From Alicyclobacillus mali (GTDB taxonomy: Bacteria; Bacillota; Bacilli; Alicyclobacillales; Alicyclobacillaceae): DNA of 64,000 nt. The position numbers and the translations under genes are program-made. The DNA lies in NCBI RefSeq assembly GCF_017329565.1, contig NZ_JAFMTT010000008.1. One strand, 5' to 3'. Positions 16,654-24,694 of the stretch are shown piece by piece; within the stretch, counting starts at the first letter, position 1, and each line of letters begins with the position of its first letter. Under the pieces are notes generated by a model that searched no databases, was not told the origin of the DNA, and worked only from the letters and a program-made list of their open reading frames with translations.

Positions 16654-17571
16654 ATGGCCATGCTCATGGAGAATGAGCAGGAGGCAGTTCATGCGAATGC
16701 AAGGGCCATCTATCACAGCCTCCAGGCGTTTTGGGAACTCGGCAAGCCTCGCATCAATGCGCTCCTTCTTTTCAGCGCGTTTTGCGCCATGGTCGCCGCT
16801 CGTCACGGCGTGCCCCCTCTGCGGCCGACCCTGGTCGGCCTCTTGGGGCTCGGCCTCGCCTGCGCCGGCGCCGCCATGGTGAACATGTGGTTCGATCGCG
16901 ACATCGACCGTGTGATGGAGCGCACCCAGAACCGTCCGTTGCCCCAAGGAGAGATGGCGCCGAGTATCGCGTTGGTGGCAGGACTCGTCTTGGGGCTTGT
17001 CGGGTTCGTAACGCTGGACGTTGGGGTAGGCCCACTGACCGCGTGGCTCACAGTCGCAGGCTACCTGTACTACGCTGTTATCTATACGATGTGGCTCAAG
17101 CGCCGCACGCCCCAGAACATCGTCATTGGAGGCGGCGCAGGCGCCATCCCGTCGTTCGTCGGTTGGGCCGCGGTGACGGGGCATTTGGCGCCTCTCGCAT
17201 GGCTGTTGTTTCTCATCGTCTTCCTCTGGACGCCAAGCCACTTTTGGGGGCTTGCTCTATATCGGTCGGAGGACTATCGTCGCGCCTCCGTGCCCATGAT
17301 GCCCGTCGTGAGAGGCGCGAGGACAACCATTGCTCAAATGTTGTTTTATGCGTTCGTTCTTGCAGGCGTTGATCTCGCCGTGTCTCATTTCGTGGTTCAC
17401 CCAGGGCTCTACCTCGCGGTGGCTAGTGCATTGAACGCGTGGTTTGTTGCGGTACACATCAGGTTGGCCCTAGCGCGCAGCCAGATCGCGTTCTGGGCGA
17501 AGCGCACGTTTCTCGCATCGTTGGTTTACTTGCCCGTTGCGCTCCTTTGTGCTGCCGTGGCAAACCTCTGA
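16654..17571 (+). CDS. ctaB: Protoheme IX farnesyltransferase (heme O synthase)
   Basis: This membrane prenyltransferase adds a farnesyl group to heme B to make heme O for the oxidase. The two Asp-rich sites are visible: NMWFDRDIDRVMERTQNRPL near residue 86 and YRSEDYRRASVPMMPV near 205. About seven to nine membrane helices follow the usual pattern, and the length (305) is normal. It is the last gene of the oxidase operon. Bacillus qox operons lack it, so the arrangement is cyo-like. Confidence 0.96.
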   Translation: MAMLMENEQEAVHANARAIYHSLQAFWELGKPRINALLLFSAFCAMVAARHGVPPLRPTLVGLLGLGLACAGAAMVNMWFDRDIDRVMERTQNRPLPQGEMAPSIALVAGLVLGLVGFVTLDVGVGPLTAWLTVAGYLYYAVIYTMWLKRRTPQNIVIGGGAGAIPSFVGWAAVTGHLAPLAWLLFLIVFLWTPSHFWGLALYRSEDYRRASVPMMPVVRGARTTIAQMLFYAFVLAGVDLAVSHFVVHPGLYLAVASALNAWFVAVHIRLALARSQIAFWAKRTFLASLVYLPVALLCAAVANL

Positions 17572-17599
17572 ACGGGCTTCCCAACCCGGGCGGATTTCG

Positions 17600-17615
17600 T
17601 GTGAGATGGATCACG
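17600..17615 (+). promoter_or_regulatory. Candidate Crp/Fnr operator TGTGA-N6-TCACG
   Basis: A near-perfect inverted repeat (TGTGA, 6 bases, TCACG) matches the CRP-type consensus in nine of ten positions. It lies 100 bases before the DUF2249 gene and close to the Crp/Fnr gene at 18108. The regulator's recognition helix carries the R-E-x-x-x-R pattern that reads TGTGA half-sites, so binding is plausible. Confidence 0.6.
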
Positions 17616-17700
17616 CTGTGCGTGCACCCATTGTCGTAGATTCATCGTAGGCCGTGCGCCGTTGTGAAGGCATCGCGGCATTCACAGAGGAGGGATTCGC

Positions 17701-17940
17701 GTGTCCGATTTCGCGTACGTCGTGCGTGCGCCGGAGTATCCGCCGCAAATGAAGCACCGGGTGATCTTTGAGACCTTCGACAAACTGGAGCCGGGCCAGG
17801 CCATGCTTCTCGTGAACGATCACGATCCCGTCCCGCTCTTCTATCAGTTTCAGCATGAGCGAGAGGGCCAGTTCACGTGGGAGTACCTCGAACGCGGACC
17901 TGAGGTTTTCCAAGTGAAAATCGGGAAGGTGAAGGCGTGA
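17701..17940 (+). CDS. DUF2249-domain protein
   Basis: A single 79-residue DUF2249 domain (YPPQMKHRVIFETFDKL, then MLLVNDHDPVPLFYQFQ and GPEVFQVKI). The family is of unknown function and is commonly encoded with hemerythrin, Fe-S assembly and NO/nitrite-stress genes, as here. The GTG start follows GAGGAGGG. A TGTGA-N6-TCACG site lies upstream and a GC-rich hairpin just after the stop, so it looks like a single-gene transcript controlled by the neighbouring Crp/Fnr protein. Confidence 0.88.
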   Translation: MSDFAYVVRAPEYPPQMKHRVIFETFDKLEPGQAMLLVNDHDPVPLFYQFQHEREGQFTWEYLERGPEVFQVKIGKVKA

Positions 17941-17944
17941 CGGA

Positions 17945-17980
17945 CACCGCGCGCGGGAGTCTCCTGCGCGCGGTGCTGTT
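17945..17980 (+). terminator. GC-rich hairpin after DUF2249 gene
   Basis: A 10-bp stem (CACCGCGCGC / GCGCGCGGTG) begins five bases after the stop codon. The following CTGTTCCGTT is only weakly T-rich, so termination may be partial. Confidence 0.6.
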
Positions 17981-18107
17981 CCGTTCGGCTCGCAATTTTG
18001 TCAACACCACGGCTAGGTTCCTATCGAATTTGGTTGGGAAGGGGAGGTATGCTCAAGTCGAACACAAATGCTCGAACGACGTGAGTCCGATGACAGGGGG
18101 ATAACCC

Positions 18108-18773
18108 GTGAATGCGAGTCAAGAACTGAAGGAGTTTTCGCTTTTTCGCGACCTGACACCGGAGGAGCTGGCGCGCGTGGCGGAACTCGCTGTGCTGCGC
18201 CAATATCGCCGCGGAGAAACCATCTTCATCGAAGGCACGCCGCGCGAGTCCGTGTACTTCCTGGTGCGCGGACTGGTCAAGGTGGTGAAGGTGGACGAGG
18301 AGGGGCGTGAACACATCGTCGCCGTGTTGGGCAAAGGGCAGATGTTTCCGCACGTGGGCTTCTTTCAAGATCTGCCCTATCCAGGCACGGCGAGCGCCAT
18401 TGAGCAGACCACGGTGTATGCGATTTCCACGCGCGCGTTTGATGCCCTCCTGCGACGACACCCCCCTATCGCGTTGAAGCTTCTTCGGGTCTTGGCGGAC
18501 CGGATTGTGCAGTTGCAAGCGAAGCTTCAGGAACTTGCCGTGTACGATTCGCGCGAGCGCGTCGTGGCCTTTCTTCGTCACTTCGCCGAGGAGCAAGGCC
18601 GCGTCGAGCCCGAGGGCGTACGTGTCCATCTGCCCATCACGCACGCCGAGATCGCGCAAATGGTGGGCTTGCGCCGGGAATCCGTCAATCGGATATGGAA
18701 CCAATTGCGTCGGGAACGTGCTATCGAGGGGGAGCGGGATACATGGATCATCCATCTGGATCGGCTTCAGTGA
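18108..18773 (+). CDS. Crp/Fnr-family transcriptional regulator
   Basis: An N-terminal cyclic-nucleotide-binding-like beta roll (about 10-120, with GKGQMFPHVGFF), a dimer helix and a C-terminal winged helix with recognition helix RRESVNRIWNQL. There is no cysteine in the protein, so it cannot carry an FNR-type Fe-S cluster. It could sense heme/NO or another ligand, or act without one. Arg, Glu and Arg in the recognition helix match CRP and predict TGTGA half-sites. It lies between oxidase/DUF2249 genes and an NnrS-like gene, whose start lies inside its 3' end. Confidence 0.93.
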   Translation: MNASQELKEFSLFRDLTPEELARVAELAVLRQYRRGETIFIEGTPRESVYFLVRGLVKVVKVDEEGREHIVAVLGKGQMFPHVGFFQDLPYPGTASAIEQTTVYAISTRAFDALLRRHPPIALKLLRVLADRIVQLQAKLQELAVYDSRERVVAFLRHFAEEQGRVEPEGVRVHLPITHAEIAQMVGLRRESVNRIWNQLRRERAIEGERDTWIIHLDRLQ

Positions 18774-20071
18774 CGACACGTGCACCGTCCGAAGACGAAC
18801 GATCCTGCGTCGGACCGCTGCCCATGGCCTTTTTCGCGTCTGCCCTGATCAATTTCGCCGTGGGTTCGACGCTTGGGCTTTGGATGGCGTCGAAAACTTC
18901 TTCTTGGGCAGTCCTGGCTAGTTTGCACGCCGAGATCAATCCGTGGGGATGGCTTACGATGGCCATCTTTGGCATGACGTATGCAGTCTTGTCCATCTCG
19001 GCGGAATTGCGCCTCCATCCACGTGTGGCGGGATGGGTGCACCTCGCCATCGCGGAACTTGGCATCGTTCTCCTTGTGGCCGGTCTAGCGGCGAATCGCT
19101 TGATTCTCACGCGTCTGGGGGCCGTTGTGCAAACCGCGTCCCCTGTTCTGTTCCTGACGAATATTCTCCTCGCCGTGCGTGCGAAGCGCCAGGGTCGTGT
19201 CCAACCGCCGGTGATTCCCGAACACCTGCGCTATCTGGGGCGACGAGAGGACTGCCGGCGTTCGGACAGGGTGGCGCGTCGAGGGACGGACCTGAGCGGC
19301 CTCCTGCTCGTGGCCAGCGCAATCTGGGCATGCTGGGGCATCTGGTCGGACGGCGAGAGTTCTCCTGGGGCCACCGTGTTGCTCGACGACGGCTGGCTCA
19401 TCGGAACCGTGGTCTCAGTTTCGCTACACTTTTATCCTCGGTTGATCAGCGGCGAGAGGATGCCTGCGTGGCCGTTTTCCTTGTTTCAGGCAATCTGGTT
19501 TCCCGCAACAGTCGCCTTATCGTTGGGCACCGCGTACCACATCAATATGCTTGCAGGCGTGGGACGGGACGCATTGGGCACTTGCCTGGTATGGGTGGCG
19601 GTTGTGTTCGAGATCGCACTCGTCAGGCGTTCCCGCGGCGCATGTGGGCACGGGATTGGAGCCGTGGCAAGCTCGCCCGCGACCCGCTTGGCATGGTCCC
19701 TCGGCTATGGTTTCGCGGGCATCGCCGGAGGATGGATGGTCGTCGGGCGGGAAAGCGACGCCCTTCCGGTGCTTCACGCGCTCTTTCTCGGGTGGATGAC
19801 GACCCTGGTGTATGGGACGTCCTACGCCGTCATGCCCGTGCTCTTTGACATCAGGATTCGGTCGGCGAAAATTTCCATCGCCCAGCTGTCGATCTCGGCC
19901 ATCGGGGTGGTGCTTATGATGGGGGGATTCGCGGACCTTGACGCGCCGGTTGGGCGCGCCCTGCTGGCAGCGGGCGGCGGCCTCGCTTGGTTGGCCTTTG
20001 CCTGGTACTTCGTGCGCATTGGATGGGGAGGGATTCACATCCTGAGGCGAGCGAGCACGCGAGCCGTCTAA
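18743..20071 (+). CDS. Polytopic membrane protein, NnrS-like
   Basis: About twelve hydrophobic segments. His residues start several helices (LHAEINPWGWLTMAIFG, VHLAIAELG, AYHINMLAGVG, LHALFLGWMTTLVYG), as in NnrS-like proteins and the protein at 10328. Function is unknown. The link to NO or O2 response is inferred from family and from overlap with the Crp/Fnr gene. The ATG at 18743 is chosen because GGGGGAG lies 8 bases upstream, giving a 31-base overlap with the regulator. A GTG at 18770 lacks a ribosome site. Confidence 0.7.
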   Translation: MDHPSGSASVTTRAPSEDERSCVGPLPMAFFASALINFAVGSTLGLWMASKTSSWAVLASLHAEINPWGWLTMAIFGMTYAVLSISAELRLHPRVAGWVHLAIAELGIVLLVAGLAANRLILTRLGAVVQTASPVLFLTNILLAVRAKRQGRVQPPVIPEHLRYLGRREDCRRSDRVARRGTDLSGLLLVASAIWACWGIWSDGESSPGATVLLDDGWLIGTVVSVSLHFYPRLISGERMPAWPFSLFQAIWFPATVALSLGTAYHINMLAGVGRDALGTCLVWVAVVFEIALVRRSRGACGHGIGAVASSPATRLAWSLGYGFAGIAGGWMVVGRESDALPVLHALFLGWMTTLVYGTSYAVMPVLFDIRIRSAKISIAQLSISAIGVVLMMGGFADLDAPVGRALLAAGGGLAWLAFAWYFVRIGWGGIHILRRASTRAV

Positions 20072-20142
20072 CAGACGCCGTTTGTGGCCGAAGGCGGTGT
20101 GCCGATGTATAGAGGGGGTCCCACTTGACGGGAGGCTTGAAC

Positions 20143-20445
20143 ATGAGAATTCAGGAAGGCGGATCCGAGCGGTTCCGGGCCTTGTTCACATGCGGTGCAC
20201 ACCGGATTGCCCAGTTGACGCTTAGGGCGGGAGAGGAACTTCCCGAACACCGTGCTCCCCATCACTTATTCCTCTGCGTGTGGTCCGGCGAGCTGGAATG
20301 GACCGTCGGCGAGGAGCGCGTGCGTTTAAAACGGGGAGACTGCACAAGCCTTGCTCCAGGTCTATCGCATGCCGTGCGGGCGCTCGAGGACAGCGCGGCA
20401 TTGCTCGTCCTCTTCGCAGATGATTCGGATGTGGACAAGCGGTAA
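20143..20445 (+). CDS. Cupin-domain protein
   Basis: A single small beta-barrel cupin of about 100 residues. The motif is PEHRAPHHLFLCVWSGELEW followed by LKRGDCTSLAPGLSHAV, giving a His cluster and a later His as likely metal ligands. No substrate can be named. Similar cupins occur beside hemerythrin/DUF2249 genes. The ATG at 20143 follows GGGAGG. Upstream in-frame TTG codons are less likely. A GCGCCTG/CAGGCGC inverted repeat follows the stop. Confidence 0.82.
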   Translation: MRIQEGGSERFRALFTCGAHRIAQLTLRAGEELPEHRAPHHLFLCVWSGELEWTVGEERVRLKRGDCTSLAPGLSHAVRALEDSAALLVLFADDSDVDKR

Positions 20446-20619
20446 CGCGTCGCGCCTGCCTCAACGCCGCGGCGGGCCTCAGGCGCGGGACGGAGAATCT
20501 CGTTGCGACTCAGGTTGACCGTTCCCAGCGAGTGAATCCGCCCGCCCCAACGCCTGGTCATCCGAGCGCCGTTTTGCTACACTGTCTTTGGTACGTCACA
20601 GCAGTGAAGGATGAAACAC

Positions 20620-20940
20620 ATGGCGCTCGAGAGGTTGAACGAATCCGAGGTGCGCGAACTGTTCCGCGCCATTCTGGCGCTTCAGAACGAGGACGAGTGT
20701 TACCGCTTCTTCGAGGATCTTTGCACGGTGGGGGAAGTGGAGTCGCTGGCGCAGCGGTTTGCGGTGGCGCGGATGCTTCGCGCGGGCGCCACGTATCACG
20801 CCATCGAGGAGGCGACGGGCGCGAGCACCGCGACCATCAGCCGAGTCAAGCGCTGTTTACATTACGGAGCGGACGGGTACCGCATCATCTTGGATCGGCT
20901 GTACGGGAAGCCCGCCGAAAGCGGATCCGGGAAATCGTAA
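20620..20940 (+). CDS. yerC: TrpR-like protein YerC/YecD
   Basis: A small all-helical DNA-binding protein of the TrpR superfamily. The blocks ECYRFFEDLCTVGEVESLAQ and GASTATISRVKRCLHYG are nearly identical to the Bacillus YerC pattern. The target and ligand are not established. The ATG at 20620 aligns with the Bacillus start and has GAAGG upstream. The ATG at 20611 would place the ribosome site against the start codon. Two hairpins follow the stop. Confidence 0.9.
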   Translation: MALERLNESEVRELFRAILALQNEDECYRFFEDLCTVGEVESLAQRFAVARMLRAGATYHAIEEATGASTATISRVKRCLHYGADGYRIILDRLYGKPAESGSGKS

Positions 20941-21006
20941 AGGTGTGTTGGTTCCACTTGCATAATGACCAGTGTTTGGTGCAAACTGGTCCTAGCGGGC
21001 GATGAG

Positions 21007-21053
21007 CTGCGGCAGACATCCGCGTAGGCGCGGAGTGTTTGTCGCAGTTTGTT
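21007..21053 (+). terminator. Long hairpin after yerC
   Basis: An imperfect stem combines CTGCG/CGCAG, AGACA and TCCGCG/CGCGGA with a four-base loop and is followed by TTTGTTC, consistent with a terminator for yerC. A second 7-bp hairpin (GACCAGT/ACTGGTC) lies at 20967-20991. The rest of the 306-base gap to codY holds its promoter and an inverted repeat, with no gene. Confidence 0.6.
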
Positions 21054-21056
21054 CAT

Positions 21057-21085
21057 TTGACAAGTGGACAAAGGTCTAGTAAGCT
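21057..21085 (+). promoter_or_regulatory. Candidate sigma-A promoter for codY
   Basis: A perfect -35 TTGACA (21057-21062), a 17-base spacer and a weak -10 TAAGCT. It would give a leader of about 150 bases before codY. Confidence 0.45.
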
Positions 21086-21100
21086 CATTACGCGTGGATA

Positions 21101-21143
21101 AATTGTCTGTGTTATGGGGATAATTTGAACATCAGAGACAATT
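21101..21143 (+). repeat. Inverted repeat AATTGTCT / AGACAATT in the codY leader
   Basis: Perfect 8-bp arms separated by 27 bases lie in the untranslated region of codY. The right arm overlaps AATTCTGCGAAT, which is only partly like the CodY box. It could be an operator or an RNA stem. Confidence 0.5.
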
Positions 21144-21246
21144 CTGCGAATGCGGAGTGCGCGGGAAACCCCGCCGCCCGAGTGGTCGGCGGTCAGGGAA
21201 GGTACAACACCGGCCGATGCCGGGGGAAGGACAAGGTGACGAGATC

Positions 21247-22035
21247 GTGAGTTTGTTGGAACAAGTGCAGGAACTTGGGCAACTGCTCCATCGCTCCAAT
21301 GAGCAGGTGGAATTTCAAGAAGTCGCGGAATTTTTGAGCCGCCTGATGGAGTCCAACGTGTACATCGTTGGGCGCAAAGGCAAGATCCTCGGTTATGGTG
21401 TCGCCGAGCACGAGCTGACCGAGGAGTGGCTTCACATCATGACGCGGGACCAGCGGTTTCCTGGTGACTTCAACAAACACCTGCTGCGCGTCGAGCAGAC
21501 GATTGCAAATCTGACGGACGAGCAGAAAAAGCCGCTCTACGTGTTCTCGCCTGAAGAAAACGAGTCGTTCCGCTCCAAGCATCTGATGATCACGCCCATC
21601 ATCGGGGCGCGCGAGCGGCAGGGCACGCTTCTGTTCGCGAGATCGCAGCGGCCCTTCAACGAAGATGATCAGATCCTCGGCGAGTACGCGGCGACGGTTG
21701 TGGCGCTCGAGATTGTGCACTCCCGGCAACAGCAGAAGGAAGAGGAGAGCCGGCAGCGCGCGCTCGCCCATCTGGCGGTGGAATCGCTCAGCTTCTCCGA
21801 GCTGCAGGCCGCCAAGTACCTGTTGGACGCGGTCCGCAACTCGCCAGAGGGCATCGTGGTGAGCAGCCAGATTGCAGATCAGCACGGTGTGACGCGCTCC
21901 GTGATTGTCAACAGCATTCGGAAGCTGGAGAGCGCGGGCACCATCGAAAGCCGCTCGCTCGGCATGAAGGGCACGCACCTGCGCATCCTGAACCCTTACG
22001 TGGAAGAGGAGATCAACCGCCAATTCGAGCGATGA
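21247..22035 (+). CDS. codY: GTP- and branched-chain-amino-acid-sensing repressor CodY
   Basis: CodY represses stationary-phase and amino-acid genes when GTP and Ile/Leu/Val are plentiful. An N-terminal GAF domain (about 1-155, including VYIVGRKGKILGYG) is joined to a winged helix whose recognition region TRSVIVNSIRKLESAGTIES is almost the Bacillus sequence. The GTG at 21247 gives 262 residues, matching Bacillus (259), and has AAGGTG 8 bases upstream. An ATG at 21217 would add unrelated residues. It is not joined to xerC-clpQY as in Bacillus but stands alone. Confidence 0.96.
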   Translation: MSLLEQVQELGQLLHRSNEQVEFQEVAEFLSRLMESNVYIVGRKGKILGYGVAEHELTEEWLHIMTRDQRFPGDFNKHLLRVEQTIANLTDEQKKPLYVFSPEENESFRSKHLMITPIIGARERQGTLLFARSQRPFNEDDQILGEYAATVVALEIVHSRQQQKEEESRQRALAHLAVESLSFSELQAAKYLLDAVRNSPEGIVVSSQIADQHGVTRSVIVNSIRKLESAGTIESRSLGMKGTHLRILNPYVEEEINRQFER

Positions 22036-22098
22036 GGCGGATGAGATCAGGCGGCCGAACCCCGCGACGGGATCGGCCGCCTGTTTGTGTACGCCGGT

Positions 22099-23487
22099 TT
22101 ATTGACCGCGCATGACCGCGGGAAGCTGGTGGTAGTAATACGTCAGCGTCCGCAGGCCCTTGTCGAAGTTGTCGAGCGAGAAGTGCTCGTTGGGCGCGTG
22201 GAAGTTCTCGTCGTTCAGGCTGAAGCCCATCATCACGATGGGGATGTGCAGAAGCGTCGAGAACGTCTCCACCACGGGGATGGAGCCACCCATGCGCGTG
22301 AATACGGCCTTTTGGCCGTACGCGTGTTCGTAGGCGGAAGCGGCGAGCTGAAGCGCCGGGTGATCGTAGGGCGCGACGTACGGCTTGCCGCCGTCCTGGC
22401 GCACGAACGTGACGCGCGCACCCTTCGGCGCGTGCGCTTGCACGTGCCGCTCAACGAGGTCCAGGATCTCCTGCGGGTCCTGATCCGGCACGAGCCTGCA
22501 CGTGATCTTGGCGTGTGCCTCGCAGGGGATGACGGTCTTCGTGCCTTCGCCCTGGAAGCCGCCCCAGATGCCGTTCAATTCCAGCGTCGGTCGGGCGCAC
22601 ATGCGCTCGAGCGCGGTATAGCCGGGCTCGCCCCAGACATCCGCGAGCTGCAGGGAACGCTTGAGTTCCTCTTCGTCGTGTCCCAGCTTGGCGAACTCCT
22701 CCCGCTCGGCTGCGGTGAGTGGGCGGACGCGATCGTAAAAGCCCTCCACGGCCACGCTGCCGTCCGGCCGGTGGAAGGTCGCGACCAGCTCGGCCACGGC
22801 TCGGGCGGCATTCGGCACGGCGCCGCCGTAGAGACCCGAGTGGAGGTCGGATGCGGCTGTGCGGACGTCAATTTGCGCCGCGGCAAGGCCGCGCAGGCCG
22901 TACACGACGGCGGGTTGGTTGGGCCCCACCAGGGTGGTGTCGGAGATGAGGACGAGATCGGCCTGAAACCGATCCCGCGTCCGCTCGAGGAAGCTGTGCA
23001 GGTGGGCCGAACCCACCTCCTCCTCGCCTTCGATGCAGAACTTCACGTTCACGGGCAGGCGCCCATGTACCTTCAGTATGGCGGAAAGGACGGCGATGTG
23101 CAGAAACGTGGGGCCCTTGTCGTCGCTCGCACCGCGCGCGTACAGCTGATTGTCCCGCACGGTCGGCGTGAAGGGCGGCGACTCCCACAGCTCGACGGGA
23201 TCCACGGGCTGCACGTCGTAGTGGCCGTAGACGAGCACGGTGGGCTGGCCCTCCGCGTGGAGCCAGTCGGCGTATACGAGTGGGTGGCCGCCCGTCTCCA
23301 TGAGTTGCACGTGTTCGAAGCCGGCGGACTTCAGCCGCTCGGCAATCCACTCCGCCGCGCGCCTGACGTCGCCGCGGTGTTCACTCAGGGCGCTCACGCT
23401 CGGGATGGACAGGAGTTCTTTCAGTTCCTCAAGTAGCGCGTCGCGCTCTCGCGCCAGATAGCTCTCGACCTCGCGAATGGCATCCAA
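22099..23487 (-). CDS. M20-family dipeptidase / metallopeptidase
   Basis: A zinc exopeptidase of the M20 family (carnosinase/DapE-like, dipeptidase branch). Metal-binding and catalytic motifs are VYGHYDVQPVD, ARGASDDKGP and CIEGEEEVGS, and the C-terminal NEHFSLDNFDKGL supplies the last His. A dimerisation lid domain lies between about 185 and 330. The length (462) is normal. The gene faces codY with a 63-base gap. Di- or tripeptide cleavage in the cytoplasm is the likely role. The exact substrate cannot be read from sequence. Confidence 0.92.
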   Translation of the reverse strand: MDAIREVESYLARERDALLEELKELLSIPSVSALSEHRGDVRRAAEWIAERLKSAGFEHVQLMETGGHPLVYADWLHAEGQPTVLVYGHYDVQPVDPVELWESPPFTPTVRDNQLYARGASDDKGPTFLHIAVLSAILKVHGRLPVNVKFCIEGEEEVGSAHLHSFLERTRDRFQADLVLISDTTLVGPNQPAVVYGLRGLAAAQIDVRTAASDLHSGLYGGAVPNAARAVAELVATFHRPDGSVAVEGFYDRVRPLTAAEREEFAKLGHDEEELKRSLQLADVWGEPGYTALERMCARPTLELNGIWGGFQGEGTKTVIPCEAHAKITCRLVPDQDPQEILDLVERHVQAHAPKGARVTFVRQDGGKPYVAPYDHPALQLAASAYEHAYGQKAVFTRMGGSIPVVETFSTLLHIPIVMMGFSLNDENFHAPNEHFSLDNFDKGLRTLTYYYHQLPAVMRGQ

Positions 23488-23688
23488 CGTGTCACGACTC
23501 CTCTCTCTGTCCTGCGTTCCAGTTCGAGCATAGCGTAATCTGCGGCGGATGGGAATCGACGTCGCAACGCATCCCTGGCCAGGGAAATTCTCATTACACC
23601 TTAAGGTTTACAGAGTTTTTTGCGATCCGGCCCGGGTGTATACTGTCTTTCGAAGCGAGAGCCGCTGGCGAGGGGAGACGAGATCGGC

Positions 23689-24552
23689 ATGGACACCCAA
23701 GCAATTGCGAGTCATCTGCTGCAGCAGAGCGTCTGCATGTTCAAGGGGCGCATCTGCCATCCTGAGCCGCGGGCCATCCGAGAGATCATCGAGTGGACGC
23801 GCGCGGCCATTCTTCCGAACTATTTCGATGCTGAAGGTGGAAAGCACCTTTCCCATACCCTGGACCGCCTGCGCGCCGAGCTCGCCGAACAGGTGCACCG
23901 GGCGACGTATCAGTCCTGTTTGTCCTCCGGCACGCCAGACACGCAAAAGCGGGCCTGGGAGACGGCGGACGTGTACATCGAGTATCTCCCTCAGCTTCAG
24001 AGCCTCGTGTACGAGGACATCACCGAGACCGTGAATGGCGATCCGGCCGCGACGGGGTGCGACGAGGTCATCCTCACCTATCCCGGCATCTTCGCGCTCC
24101 TCGTGTATCGCGCGGCCAACGTGCTCTACCGCCACGGCGTGCCCCTCTTGCCCCGCATGATGACGGAATACGCGCACCGCGTGACCGGCGTGGATCTGCA
24201 TCCGGGCGCCACCATCGGGCGGAGTATCATGATCGATCACGCCACGGGCATTGTCGTCGGCGAGACCGCCGTGGTGGGCAATCACGTGAAAATCTACCAG
24301 GGCGTCACGCTCGGCGCGCTGTACTTTCCAAAGGACGAGGAAGGCGAGTATCAGCGGCATGTCAAGCGCCACCCGACGGTGGAGGACTACGTGGTTTTGT
24401 ACGCCAACTGCACCGTGCTCGGCGGCGAGACGGTCATCGGGCATCACAGCGTGATTGGTTCGAACGCGTGGGTGACGCAATCCGTGCTCCCATACAGCAA
24501 GGTGATCTACGAAGCGGAGAGCGTTGTGCGCACGCGCAATGCACATTCCTGA
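23689..24552 (+). CDS. Serine O-acetyltransferase, EpsC/SatA type
   Basis: This enzyme acetylates serine for cysteine synthesis. It has an N-terminal helical domain and a left-handed beta-helix made of hexapeptide repeats from about residue 165, with the catalytic region HPGATIGRSIMIDHATGIVVGE in two parts and KIYQGVTLGAL. The long N-terminal part and the HVKRHPTVEDYVVLYAN block match the EpsC-type serine acetyltransferases. The ATG at 23689 follows GGGGAG. cysK at 36445 would use its product. A TATACT -10-like box lies at 23639. Confidence 0.9.
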   Translation: MDTQAIASHLLQQSVCMFKGRICHPEPRAIREIIEWTRAAILPNYFDAEGGKHLSHTLDRLRAELAEQVHRATYQSCLSSGTPDTQKRAWETADVYIEYLPQLQSLVYEDITETVNGDPAATGCDEVILTYPGIFALLVYRAANVLYRHGVPLLPRMMTEYAHRVTGVDLHPGATIGRSIMIDHATGIVVGETAVVGNHVKIYQGVTLGALYFPKDEEGEYQRHVKRHPTVEDYVVLYANCTVLGGETVIGHHSVIGSNAWVTQSVLPYSKVIYEAESVVRTRNAHS

Positions 24553-24638
24553 GCGCTTGTGCCCGTTTCCTTCGCCAAATGTGTGGCACTTCGACTGGAC
24601 ATGTGTTACAGTTGAAGTACCCCTTTACCCCTATATTG

Positions 24639-24668
24639 GGCCACCCAGGTGTGGGTGTGCCTTTTTTT
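24639..24668 (+). terminator. Rho-independent terminator after serine acetyltransferase
   Basis: Hairpin GGC-C-ACCCA / TGGGT-GT-GCC followed by seven T residues. It ends just before the ribosome site of the next gene. Confidence 0.8.
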
Positions 24669-24694
24669 GTGTGCTCATGCAGGGAGGTTGAGCC

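Noticed and set aside
21136..21150. CodY box in the codY leader
   Set aside because: AATTCTGCGAAT only partly matches AATTTTCWGAAAATT; kept as part of the inverted repeat note instead.
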